The notes beneath the pieces are model-generated. The model was not told where the DNA came from. It worked only from the letters and a program-made list of their open reading frames with translations, and did no database searches. A stretch of DNA of 64,000 nt from NCBI GenBank assembly GCA_020631735.1, contig CM036197.1, positions 46,175,880 to 46,239,879 of the forward strand. Reading direction: 5' to 3'. Numbering within the stretch: the stretch's first letter is position 1; every line of letters starts with the position of its first letter. The translations under genes and the position numbers were made by a program. Of the stretch, positions 1-9,830 are shown in pieces. This DNA comes from Saccharum officinarum (taxonomy: Eukaryota > Streptophyta > Magnoliopsida > Poales > Poaceae).

Positions 1-1920
1 AAAATAAGCATAATGATTCACAATATCCTTTGGTTCCTGGGTAAGTTTTTTCAGAGCAATATATACATTGAATCCCTCGGAGGAAAAAAAAAGAACATCA
101 TAGTTAGGAGTGCTGATTAAGTGATGCCCATTGTCTAAAAGTGGTGTTTGTACTATATATTAATTTGTGCAGGCATGAGATAGCTGGGGTTGTAACTGAG
201 GTTGGTACAGATGTCAAAGGCTTTAAAGTGGGTGACCATGTAGGTGTGGGAACCTATGTGAACTCATGCCGGGATTGTGAGAACTGCAATAGCTCTCTAG
301 AGAACTATTGCCCAAAATCAGTTTTTACTTTCAACAGAATTGATACTGATGGAACTATCACAAAGGGGGGCTACTCCACTCACATTGTAGTCCATGAAAG
401 GTAAGGCAGTACCATTTTAGTTGGATGTGCAAACAAGATTTTTTTTTTTTGATAAAAGGTAATTTTAGGGATGAAAACAGACTTCAATTTTACTTTGTTC
501 CACTGTAATTTCATATGCCTATGTAATCATACTGTGTAGTCTCTTATGGGAGGTGAGTAAAATTTGTGTTATTGCTGTCCAGCTATTTTTATCGAAATCA
601 ATAGATGATGAAAGAATAATATATACGGCCCATATAAGTTATACCTTGATCCTGGTTCAAGTTCAATACAACTTTTCTATAAGGTAAAATTTTCTGTTGA
701 TTATTAATTGACATTTTAGGTACTGCTTCAAAATACCCGATGGCTACCCTTTGGCAAAGGCAGCACCTCTTCTATGTGCTGGAGTCACTGTTTATACTCC
801 AATGGCGCGACACAACATGAACCAACCTGGAAAGTCACTAGGAGTCATTGGACTCGGTGGTCTGGGTCACATGGCAGTGAAATTTGGTAAAGCCTTTGGT
901 CTCAAGGTCACAGTTTTCAGTACAAGTGAATCAAAGAGAGAAGAAGCCATTAGCCTCCTTGGAGCAGATAATTTTGTTATATCATCAGACACACAACAGA
1001 TGGAGGTACTGAACATTGCACAATATCAACATACCTAGTACTTGATAGTTCCAAAAATATGAGACAATTTAGTTTTGTACTTTTGTCTTAAGTCAAACTT
1101 CTCGAATCTTGATCAAAATTATGACCATGGACAGTTTCTTATGTTGAAAATAAAGATATGTTGCTAAATAATGTTTGTTCTGCTTAACCTGAAAATTGAT
1201 TGTGACTATGGGTGTGTTCACTTCTCACTCAAACCCAAAATATTTCCTCTTCCACCCATCACATCAAATATTTAGACACATGCATGGAGTATTAAATGTA
1301 GGTAAAAAAAATAACTAATTGCACAGTTTATCTGTAAATGTCGAGATGAATCTTTTGAGCCTAGTTACTTCATGGTTGGATAATATTTGTCAAATAACAA
1401 CGAAAAATGCCACAGGAACTTTTCACCTACTTTTCACCAACTAAACACACCTTATATTGATCTCTTGCTTTTGCAGTCCCTGAAAAACTCCCTGCACTTC
1501 ATAGTTGACACTGCTTCTGGTGACCATCCATTTGATCCATATCTCTCACTCCTTAAGGTTGGCGGTGTGATGACCATAGTGTGCTTTCCAAGTGAGATCA
1601 AAATGCACCCTGCAAGCCTCAACCGTGGTAATTCTCTGTTCTGAAACTTGTGTAGTGAAAATATATATAAATGTGGTAACATAAGCTAAATAATTTAGAT
1701 TACCTGAACTTTTTTTCTTTTAGGTGGGCGGACCTTGTCTGGTAGTATTGTTGGAGGTACAAAAGACATCCAAGAAATGGTTAACTTTTGTGCAGAGAAC
1801 AAAATCTATCCAGAGATTGAGATCATCAAGATGGATTATATCAACGAGGCTCTTGCGAGGCTTGTCAATCGAGATGTGAAATACCGCTTTGTTATCGACA
1901 TTGAGAACTCTTTCAAGTAG
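1..1920 (+). CDS. CAD: Cinnamyl alcohol dehydrogenase family protein, 3' part (5' exons outside window)
   Basis: Zinc-dependent medium-chain alcohol dehydrogenase of the CAD family, expected to reduce hydroxycinnamaldehydes to alcohols with NADPH in the cytosol. Five exons can be read: 1-40, 173-400, 720-1005, 1477-1627 and 1724-1920, all with GT-AG introns and matching phases; the stop is TAG at 1918-1920. About 300 residues are visible of the roughly 360 usual for the family. Visible motifs are GHEIAGVV across the first junction (catalytic zinc His and Glu), the structural zinc pattern [21 protein letters not shown] with the last catalytic zinc Cys, the nucleotide-binding GLGGLG, and [10 protein letters not shown], whose Ser/Lys pattern favours NADP. 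The ending [17 protein letters not shown] is typical. Intron 4 (1006-1476) carries a MITE. Divergence from the main lignin CAD suggests a CAD-like paralogue; substrate is not determinable here. The first exon or exons lie upstream. Confidence 0.93.
1210..1452. mobile_element. MITE in CAD intron, 3-bp TSD
   Basis: A 243-bp element whose ends are inverted: it starts GGGTGTGTTCACTT and its reverse complement starts AGGTGTGTTTAGTT. It is flanked on both sides by TAT (1207-1209 and 1453-1455). A 3-bp duplication fits PIF/Harbinger-type MITEs. The interior matches, in reverse orientation, the element at 18621-18875 (shared tracts around AATTGCACAGTTT and TTTTGAGCCTA), so both belong to one family. 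It lies wholly inside intron 4 and leaves the splice sites intact. Confidence 0.75.
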
Positions 1921-2779
1921 CATAAATGCTCTCGTCTTTTTGTCAATGTATGAGAGCAATCACGATCACGATACGAGTCATTCCAAATGAAGTGTAAACA
2001 TCATAAATAACAGGGGGGGAACAAGTATATTTGTGATGATAGTCGCTCTATAAATAAGGCACTGTGTCGATGTGTTCCACAATACATCGTAGTTCTAGTT
2101 TTGCTGCGTGCTTTGACAAATAAAAGCAGAGTACTAGTATGTCTGCAATGCCTAAATGTTACATGCAACAGTTTGAGTCCAACTAGAACACATGCCGCAC
2201 GTGTCTATCAAAAAAAATGTTATATCTGTATTCATTCATCGACATTATCCTTTTTCTTTCAAGAAAACATCTGGTAGAAAAATGAATGGAATGTTCCAAA
2301 TTACTATATCTGCCTATAGCTTCACCTCCTTTTTTTTTAGAAAATGGAAGAGACTGGACCTGATTGATTCTGATTTCTACGATCATTCTCCTTGAGAAAG
2401 TAAGCGATTCTCATGCTGTTTCAACCTTAGTTCCACACTTCCGACCTGAAATATTAAATACAATAGATAGAATTCAAAATGCTATTGGTAGATACGGTAT
2501 TCTTTTTCTAGTAAGGTATCGAGGTCCATGGACATTCCTGATAAACTACAAATGGTCTTTTAACCGCAATATGATCATCTAGTCGGTGAACCTAGATTTG
2601 CTGACAACAATATTGGCCACCTTGAGGTCTCATCCTCATCCACCTCATCCATGCCTGACTCCTCCGTCCACGACCGTGTCATATGAGTAGGGATGCAAAG
2701 TAGGTGTCTAATGGATTTCTTTCATTTGGATGAGTTCTCATAAACCAATGCAAAGGAATCAGAAGCATTCCTAGAGGCT

Positions 2780-2851
2780 ACAGGCTAAATCATCGCCAAT
2801 CTCCCTCAAATCGATACAGGCTAAATCATCGCCAATCTCCCTCAAATCGAT
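2780..2851. repeat. Perfect 36-bp tandem duplication
   Basis: Two identical adjacent copies, 2780-2815 and 2816-2851, each beginning ACAGGCTAAATCATCGCC and ending CAAATCGAT. The absence of divergence suggests a recent slippage event or an assembly artefact. Confidence 0.85.
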
Positions 2852-3057
2852 TCCACCTGTATGGCTTCCACACCGGGGCAAGCAAACCGAGAATCGGTTC
2901 ACGTGGCAGCAGTGGCATGGTGGTGGCACCCGCATCGGTGTCGGTCACCCAGACCCTTCCCTCACACTCCATCGAGGCTACCATTGACATGCTCCCTTCC
3001 CTAGCTCGGTTGCGTCCGTCCATTGGACATGAAGCGCTCCCTCCTGTGTCCTCTCGA

Positions 3058-3077
3058 CCCCCCCCCCCCCCCCCCCC
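3058..3077. repeat. C20 homopolymer
   Basis: An uninterrupted run of 20 cytosines in an intergenic stretch. The length is likely variable between individuals and prone to sequencing error. Confidence 0.85.
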
Positions 3078-3348
3078 AATTCGTCCCATTATTTGGAGTT
3101 TTGCAGCCAGAAATCGAACCAATTGGTCAGCTCGGAATCCAAGACAGTGGCACAAATCTAAAATAGATAATCATTCGTCCATTCCAGTCTGATTCTTGTC
3201 TTCAGTTATGCTTTCGTAACCTCATCTTTGCATCCACCAGCTTTAGAAAGAATGTAGCAGTTTCAGAGTCACAGATGAATGGTTCTTAAAAAAATCTCTT
3301 CTTTCACTGTTGGGGCTTGCAGTACTCAAATGTCGACATGTGCAATAC

Positions 3349-3844
3349 TAAGGCTGGACGAAAAACTCGAAGCTCGTTAGCTCGCTCGGCTCGTGACTGG
3401 CTCGGCTCAGGATTTTAGCCGAGCCGAGCCAGGATTTTATCTCGTTAGCTACGAGCCAACTCGAGCTAGCTCGTGAGCCGCTCGCGAGCCAAACGAGCCG
3501 TAGTTTTAGAGAAAAAGTCATCATAACTTATATTAGTTTTGTATTACTTCATGTTTTGCACTTCACAAATAGATGATATGTTAACTCATATAAATATTTT
3601 ATTCGATTTAAGGCTATTGAATATATTATTTTTATATTATTAATATTTTTTATGTTTTAGATAAATACAAATATTATATTTTGTATATTTTTTTACCTGG
3701 CTCGCGAGCCTAACGAGCCAGCTCGAGCTCGTAATAAGCCGAGCTGGCTTTCTGGCTCGTTAAGATAATGAGCCGAGCCGAGCTAGCTCGTTATCCTAAC
3801 GAGCCAGAACGAGCCGAGCCGAGCCGGCTCGTTAGCCAGCCTTA
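3349..3844. mobile_element. hAT-type MITE with GC-rich GAGCCGAGCC arms and 8-bp TSD
   Basis: A 496-bp element starting TAAGGCTGG and ending CCAGCCTTA (perfect 9-bp terminal inverted repeat), flanked by identical 8-bp duplications TGCAATAC at 3341-3348 and 3845-3852. Subterminal arms of about 140 bp are built from many copies of GAGCCGAGCC, CTCGTTAGCTCG and AACGAGCC in both orientations, around an AT-rich core (about 3520-3690). The 8-bp duplication and subterminal repeats fit the hAT superfamily. There is no coding capacity, so it is non-autonomous. Confidence 0.88.
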
Positions 3845-4007
3845 TGCAATACAGAGGCATATGTTCCATAGACATGCTCACAAGTCACAAGAACGAAAGG
3901 AACCATCAATGCTACGGTACAGAACAAACTGGGCGGCTTAAACTTTATGGTCACAAACAAACATCGAGCAAAATCAGAGATTACAAGTTCTGGCTAAAAA
4001 TGACATA

Positions 4008-4262
4008 CTCCCTCCGTCCCTAAATAAATCAATTCATAGAATCCATGCCAGTCAAACTTTTTTAAGTTTGACTAACTCTATAGAAAAGAGTAACAACATC
4101 AATATCATAAAATGAGCATCTTATGAAAATATATTCTATGATAAATCTAATGATAATAATTTGATACCATAAGTCTTAATTTTTTTTCAAGAAATTCAGT
4201 CAAAGTTTAAAAAGTTTGACTTAAGACAACTCTAAAATATATTTATTCAGGGATAGAGAGAG
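4008..4262. mobile_element. Stowaway-like MITE
   Basis: Starts CTCCCTCCGTCCC and ends GGGATAGAGAGAG, flanked by TA on both sides (4006-4007, 4263-4264). This is the typical grass Stowaway (Tc1/mariner) arrangement. Inside both arms lies an AGTCAAACTT / AAGTTTGACT tract, and the element can fold into a long hairpin. It is related to the copy at 61963-62215. Confidence 0.82.
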
Positions 4263-4264
4263 TA

Positions 4265-5592
4265 CATTACAGAATAGTGTGCTTACGGGTATCATGGCCA
4301 AATACAAATTCAGCTGGCCACACAGTAATGAACGGTGCAGGACAGCAGGAGAGCTCCAGCCGCTGGTTAAGAAAGCTATATCTTTAAATGCATTAAGCAA
4401 CACTTACTGAGTATAGCTCAAATCTAAACCGGCAACGACTTGACACTTCCACCAGTTTAGACGTAACCTAGAGTTCTATACATGACTGTTGACTAGGATG
4501 ATTCTAACCTGAAATGATCAATGCTCATCAATATTCATAGTACTTGACAACACCTCCATGTAAAACGCATGCATGTAAAACACGTTAAGACCTCATCCCA
4601 CTTTCCCACTTATATGGTCCAACATGATTTTCCCAACTATGGGCGACAACAGTCCTTTGTTAAAAGGGTCCACAAGAGGTTTAAAGGACCAGTAGTATCC
4701 CTATCAAACATGTCACATGCTGGGAAAAGATATTTAACATCAAAGCGGATTAGAGGCCTGCCAAATAGAATTAGCTAATGCACCGAAAATAACACCTAAC
4801 ATAGCTGCAACCACTAGAAACTTCACAAATCACTTGATTCACTTCATTCTACTAGTACACACCACCCACGTACCGCCAATCCAGAATCCATCAGTACCTG
4901 TGCTGCAGAATGAGCTTGTGCCTTCATGACTTGTTCTTGGCCCAATCTGGCACCTTGCTCTGATAAGATCAAGTACAAACATAAATAGGAATGGATCAGA
5001 CAACATGGCTACATGCAGTATTGATAATAGCAAGCCAGTATGGTTTGTCTACATAAAAAACAACTGTAGAGAAATGTCACAGGGGTTTGACCTGAGTCAT
5101 TTCCCCTTTTTTCCACATACTTAGCATGGAAAAATAAGAATGAAAAAACACATGAAAAAAGAAGCAAGGAATGATCACTTGCATTCTTTTCCAGTTCCAG
5201 GTGTTGAAGTGGCCATGTGAACAGTCCCAAACAAAAATTAAGGGTGAACAGAATGGATCTGTTTCTAGAATGGAGTTTGAGATGTCCTGCAAAACTAATG
5301 TATCTTTACATAAAGATACCTCAACTGGAAACCATGATGTAAAATCAGTTGGCTTCCTAGGAAGTAATCTAAATCATTAGTGTAGTACTAAATCATTTTG
5401 TGAAATGCCAACAATCAGTCGAAGTTCCACATTCAATTTAGGTTGTTAAGTGATGAATGGTAAAAGGGGCCGGTAGTTGAGGAACACAGCTTTTCATTTG
5501 TTATATGATAATGTGATGTATGCTATTGCAATGATGACATAGGCTAAACTTCTCAAAAATCTTTGATTTATGTTCTAACTTTGAAAATACTA
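4265..5592. other. Intergenic, nothing recognised
   Basis: AT-rich sequence with only short open frames and no conserved motif, RNA gene or element ends that could be supported. Confidence 0.5.
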
Positions 5593-5950
5593 CTCCCTCT
5601 ATTTCTTTTTGTTAGGCATTTAGCTCTAAGCACGCAGATTAAATGAAATCAAGATAACAAGAAAAAAGACTGTATTAGTCTGTTTGTGCACGCATGGAGA
5701 AAATACACCAGTTGCATGGTCTCCATTTATAGCTTGCACCCTTTCAAACTCCCAATCCTCTCATGATGGCGATACAAAGCAGAGGGAAGAAGCTGTTGAT
5801 GGCTGAACCAAGTTGTTGGTTTTGCAGGCACTATTCCCAACAGTAAAGAATCAGGGGGGATAGGAGAAAGGGGTGAATCAGACTTCAAAATGTGTAGGTC
5901 CCCTACAAAATGGGAAGAAAAAATGTTTCCCTAATATATAGAAATGGAAG
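5593..5950. mobile_element. Degenerate Stowaway-like MITE
   Basis: The left end reads CTCCCTCTATTTC preceded by TA. The right end reads AGAAATGGAAG followed by TA, an imperfect inverted match with a gap. The length (358 bp) and TA flanks fit Stowaway, but the ends have diverged. Confidence 0.5.
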
Positions 5951-6291
5951 TAGTAAACTATGGTAAAATAGTGAAACATCGGCTTGACAAACAAAACGAT
6001 TATCAATTATACCAGCCGTAAGACCAATGGGGAAAGTGGTGTTATCATCTAGCCCCAATGTAGTGTTTATGATTAAAAAAAATTGGGTTCAGAGCAAAAT
6101 ATGAGTATCTCATAATCTAAACTTCTAAAATATTTGACAACTGTCAACAATATCTTATTTAGATGGAGACAAGTAATCTAGATTGAGACAAGTAATCTAA
6201 GTATCTAGATCACTGCAAAAAGATGGAAGTACATGATAAACCCATAACAAGAAAAGTGTTGTACAGTTCAATGGGAACAAACCTTGTGGGA

Positions 6292-7506
6292 TCATTCATC
6301 ATTATCATGCCCACCATTCAATGTAGGAAAGGTGGGAGGCCAAACCATCATGAAGGGAGAGATCCCGAACAGGGATTCATGTTGCGCTAGCTCATACACT
6401 TTCTCCACTGTCCTGCTAGAAATATGCAAGTAGAAGACTTTCTTCTGTATCCTCAGGAACACAAAATCAGCATTATCCCCAACCGCAGCCACTCGAACAT
6501 CAGCACCCCGAGAAGACCAAGTAGGATCTGCATTGGGCCCAAACACCTGACGCAAAGAAATTGTATCGATCAGCTCCCAATTGCCTGTGCTACTGTGGTC
6601 CATAGTGTAGCGCCAGGCAGAGATCTGAAACCTCCTCACATGAACAAGACAGAATCCAGAACCCTCTGCACGGGACAGAGCAATGTTTGCGTCATACTCA
6701 AACTCCACTCCATTTGGAAGTTTGATAGAGAACAAGCTCAGGGATTGGACATCTATTCCAAGAATGTACTGCGCCATGCATATCAGGTAGATCTTGCCAT
6801 GGGCCAGCAAAGCAGAGTGTTCACATCTCTTCCACTGTCCAGGCAACTGTATCAGGTCCGACTTTCGGGCTTCGCCCCAGTCTCCAGCTTGAAAATCCTG
6901 TAACTGGACCCTTGCTTGCCACAAATCGCGCATCACGGTCGCCGCAGAGATGGCCATGTCGTCACCACCATCACCATGGAACAGAAATTCATGAGAGTGG
7001 ATGTCAACGCTATCATGACCCACGGAAGGGATCTGGGGCAGCGGAAGGACCGTGGCTCCTCTCCCAGGGTGCAACGGTCTGCACACCGTTGTTTGGCCGG
7101 GGCGGTCATCAGGCATAATGTAGACGATGAGGCGACCATTGTGGCAGTCGGACACGTTTCCAGCGCCTCTGCCCAAATCAAAATTTCCGCGGCGGATGAC
7201 TGCGGCCAGCTCCGGGGGCTGTGGGAGCGGTAAGAAGCGCAGCCAGGAGTTGCTGGTGTCGAGGTAGAACCCGAGGAGGCGGGGCGGGTGGAGGCGGCGG
7301 AAGCGGCGGAGGAATGCGGGGTCGGAGGCGTGCCTGAGCCAGCGCTTGGAGACGGCGGCGGCGCGGACGAGGCAGGTGGGGAAGTCAAGGCGGAGGAGGA
7401 TCTCGCGAAGGATGTCGTCGTTGCCGAGCACCGCGGATATCTGGGCCGCGGATGCCGGTTGCGGCGGCAGCTCGGGAGGCTCCGTGGTCTTCCCCGTCGA
7501 ATCCAT
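6292..7506 (-). CDS. F-box protein with F-box-associated C-terminal region, 404 aa
   Basis: A single-exon frame of 404 residues. The F-box lies near residues 27-70 (NDDILREILLRLDFPT, then AAAVSKRWLRHASDPAFLRRF). It would bind SKP1 and make this a substrate-recognition subunit of an SCF ubiquitin ligase. After it comes HPPRLLGFYL and a roughly 320-residue beta-strand-rich region typical of the large grass F-box family with beta-propeller-like associated domains; the target is unknown. The first ATG of the frame is at 7504-7506 in a good plant context (GTGGCAATGG). The frame runs further upstream but has no ATG there. The stop is TGA at 6292-6294. A MULE terminus lies about 240 bp upstream, so the native promoter may be interrupted. 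Confidence 0.88.
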   Translation of the reverse strand: MDSTGKTTEPPELPPQPASAAQISAVLGNDDILREILLRLDFPTCLVRAAAVSKRWLRHASDPAFLRRFRRLHPPRLLGFYLDTSNSWLRFLPLPQPPELAAVIRRGNFDLGRGAGNVSDCHNGRLIVYIMPDDRPGQTTVCRPLHPGRGATVLPLPQIPSVGHDSVDIHSHEFLFHGDGGDDMAISAATVMRDLWQARVQLQDFQAGDWGEARKSDLIQLPGQWKRCEHSALLAHGKIYLICMAQYILGIDVQSLSLFSIKLPNGVEFEYDANIALSRAEGSGFCLVHVRRFQISAWRYTMDHSSTGNWELIDTISLRQVFGPNADPTWSSRGADVRVAAVGDNADFVFLRIQKKVFYLHISSRTVEKVYELAQHESLFGISPFMMVWPPTFPTLNGGHDNDE

Positions 7507-7749
7507 TGCCACCGCGGTGTGGCACTCGCGACTCAGGCAAGAAAGAGCACAGATTCGGGCGGATTTTGGATGGGAGTAGCACAAGCCAAGCCTAGGTAGG
7601 GTTTATGTTTGGATCGAGCGGAGGGAACAGGGGAGGGGAGAGATGGAAATGGGGGAGAGCGAGCTAAGCACTGGCAGCTGGAGGGGGGGTTTGGCTTTTG
7701 GGAGGATTCGCTCTCCTTCTGGTTGCCGCCTCTCCTGTTGCCCCTCTTA
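7507..7749 (-). promoter_or_regulatory. F-box gene 5' UTR and residual proximal promoter
   Basis: This 243-bp stretch between the F-box ATG and the MULE end is GC- and purine-rich (GGGAGAG, GGAGGG tracts on the plus strand). No clear TATA box is seen. It is all that remains of the native upstream region before transposon sequence begins. Confidence 0.4.
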
Positions 7750-7873
7750 GGTCAATTAAAAATTTGTCCCAGGAATCGCTCTAGTGCTACGTATTTACCC
7801 GTTTTGACATCGTAGTTGTCCATGTCAGCCTGCCATGGAGGATCAGCCATGGGAAAAGACATCCCTGCCCCTG
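7750..7873 (+). repeat. MULE left terminal inverted repeat
   Basis: Left copy of the inverted repeat, ending in the conserved tract AAAAGACATCCCTGCCCCTG. The two copies differ at roughly one position in six by eye, so the insertion is not recent. Confidence 0.8.
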
Positions 7874-8269
7874 CCCTCATTCTGTATTGCTCGCGGCCGG
7901 ACCCGTCCTTCCCTGACTCGGCGTCTCCACCCCTGACTCTCCTTCCCCGACTCGCTCTTCCCTCCGTGGCGGCGACAGATACGGCGGGTACCCAACCACG
8001 ACGGCGACGACGGTGGCCGGATTCCCACGGATCTGCACCTCCGCATCCCGGAACGCAAGGCAGGTTAGTCTTGCCCTTTCCCCACCCCCGCCCCTCGTCG
8101 GCCCCCTAATTTTCCCGAGGTAGGGTTAGGGTGCTGCCATGGCTATTAGCCAGCTTCCAAATGCATGTTGTCGTGGGATCCCGTTGTCGTGCATGTATGC
8201 ATACTTGATGTTTTGTGTGGGGGATCCCGCCGTGCATGTATACTCGCTGCCTTTTCTTCACTCCGTCGG

Positions 8270-8570
8270 CCACGGCTCCGCCGTCGCGGGTGCCTGCTCT
8301 GCCGCCGCAGGCTCCGCGAGCCGCGAGGCCACCGCGAGCACGAGACGCAGCTCCGCCACTGCGAGATCCGGCGCGACGCGCAGCTCCACCGCCGCAGGCT
8401 CTGACGCGAGCACGAGATGCAGCTCCGCCGTCGCGGGCTTCGACGCGAGCGCGACGCGTAGCTCTGCCGCCGCAGGCTCCGATGGGAGTGCGAGCGCCGA
8501 CGCGAGCGCGATGGGCAGCTCCGCCGTCGCGGGCTCCGCGAGCCGCGAGCTTCGACCTGACAGAGGGTGG
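8270..8570. repeat. Degenerate GC-rich tandem repeat inside the MULE
   Basis: Repeated variants of CTCCGCCGTCGCGGGCTCCG and GACGCGAGCGCGA. All six frames stay open here because of the trinucleotide-like composition, giving Arg/Ala/Ser-rich translations with no domain. Read as repeat or leader sequence of the element, not as a gene. Confidence 0.55.
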
Positions 8571-9830
8571 CGTCTTGCTCGAGCTCTAGTGGAGGGGAGG
8601 GCGGTTCTGTCCAGAGGAGGCGAAGGTTGCCGAGCATGGGCGCGATGGCTACGAGCTTCGTCGTGCGCAGCTACGAGCTCTGCTGGCTGGTATGAGCGCG
8701 CACAGGATTTGCTCGTCTCCCACCGCAAGAAGAAGCATCACCTGGAAATGCACCGTCGGACGAGCTCCATTCGTGCGGCCAAATGCGCTGCCACCACCAT
8801 ACTCGTTGTTCATTTGATTTTCGTGCGGACGAGCTTCTTTGCTGTGAACTGAAATGGTCAGTTCATCTTGTTTGCTGCAGCAGTTTGCCATGTCCACCAA
8901 CTGTTCGTTGTTTTGCATAGGAGCATTTTTTGCAGTACTATATCTGTATTATTTTTTTTTCCTACATATAGCCTAATATTTTGTTTATTTTGTCTCTGTT
9001 AAAATTAGTCTGTCAAATAATTAGGACTGTGACAGGATTTTGTTCATTGTCGTTTGAATAAGAATATATTCTATACAGTAGATCACAACACCCCACAACA
9101 CCCGTATACATTAATTGCTAGAGCCTGTATGTGAAACTGTGCAATGAAACTCCTCATTGAGAGAGTCAATTTCATTTGATAATCTAAATCCAGCTTGTTG
9201 CGATCCGACTTGCTTTGTCGGGACTGGGCATTGCATGATGGACCTGTTTGCCTTATGATGCTACGTTGTCATAGCCTTATAAGAACATGCCAATTTGTTC
9301 CCAGCTTTCCACCACACGTGATAAGTTTGTTCCTGTATAAATGATGGACCTGTTTTTGTGGAATGCATTTACTTCCTGAGTGCTGTGCTTTCGCTTATTT
9401 ATTGATTTAATGAATTTAAATGCATGCTGAATCCACCTGCAATGTTAGATCATCTTGGAATAAGATAAGCGTATGGCTATTATTAGGCAGCAGCGGCGGC
9501 AGCCATCTGGTTGCAGTTAGCACGGCGTTGCAGCTAGCACGGCCATCTATTGCCATGGCTATTATTGGGCAGCAGCAGCAACGTTTGTTTTTATTTTGGA
9601 CCATTTAAATTTAAATTATTTCAATTTCCATGCACATTGCAGGCCATCTATTTCCTTTCAATCATATTGATTTTAACTGCAATCTTGGTTTGTGGCCTCA
9701 ACATGCTTGTGTGTTGATGTTTTTCGTAGGCGGGTGATATAGTAGGTGCTCAATCCTGAGCTGTGACCATGGAACCTGACGGCTGCCCCCCTTGGTGAGT
9801 CTCTCGTAACAAGACGGCTGGGCTGGGTAT

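Larger units (their letters stand above)
1921..3340. other. CAD 3' UTR and gene-free flank
   Basis: The first about 200 bp are probably the CAD 3' UTR; AATAAA at 2119-2124 is a candidate poly(A) signal. The rest has no recognisable gene. Open frames around 2826-3192 run through a C-run and a 36-bp duplication and lack any known motif. Confidence 0.5.

Noticed and set aside
2826..3192. Opposing frames of about 100 codons on both strands
   Set aside because: They run through a C20 homopolymer and part of a 36-bp duplication; no conserved feature.
1..7584. Possible co-functional cluster of the CAD and F-box genes
   Set aside because: The genes are unrelated in role, on opposite strands, and separated by MITEs and 4 kb of sequence; no sign of a pathway cluster.
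6424..7599. Several plus-strand frames over the F-box gene
   Set aside because: Antisense shadows caused by high GC3 of the F-box coding sequence, whose minus-strand product is recognisable end to end.
8139..8852. 237-codon plus-strand frame and overlapping minus-strand frames
   Set aside because: Composed of GC-rich near-tandem repeats within the MULE; all frames are open and none has a domain.
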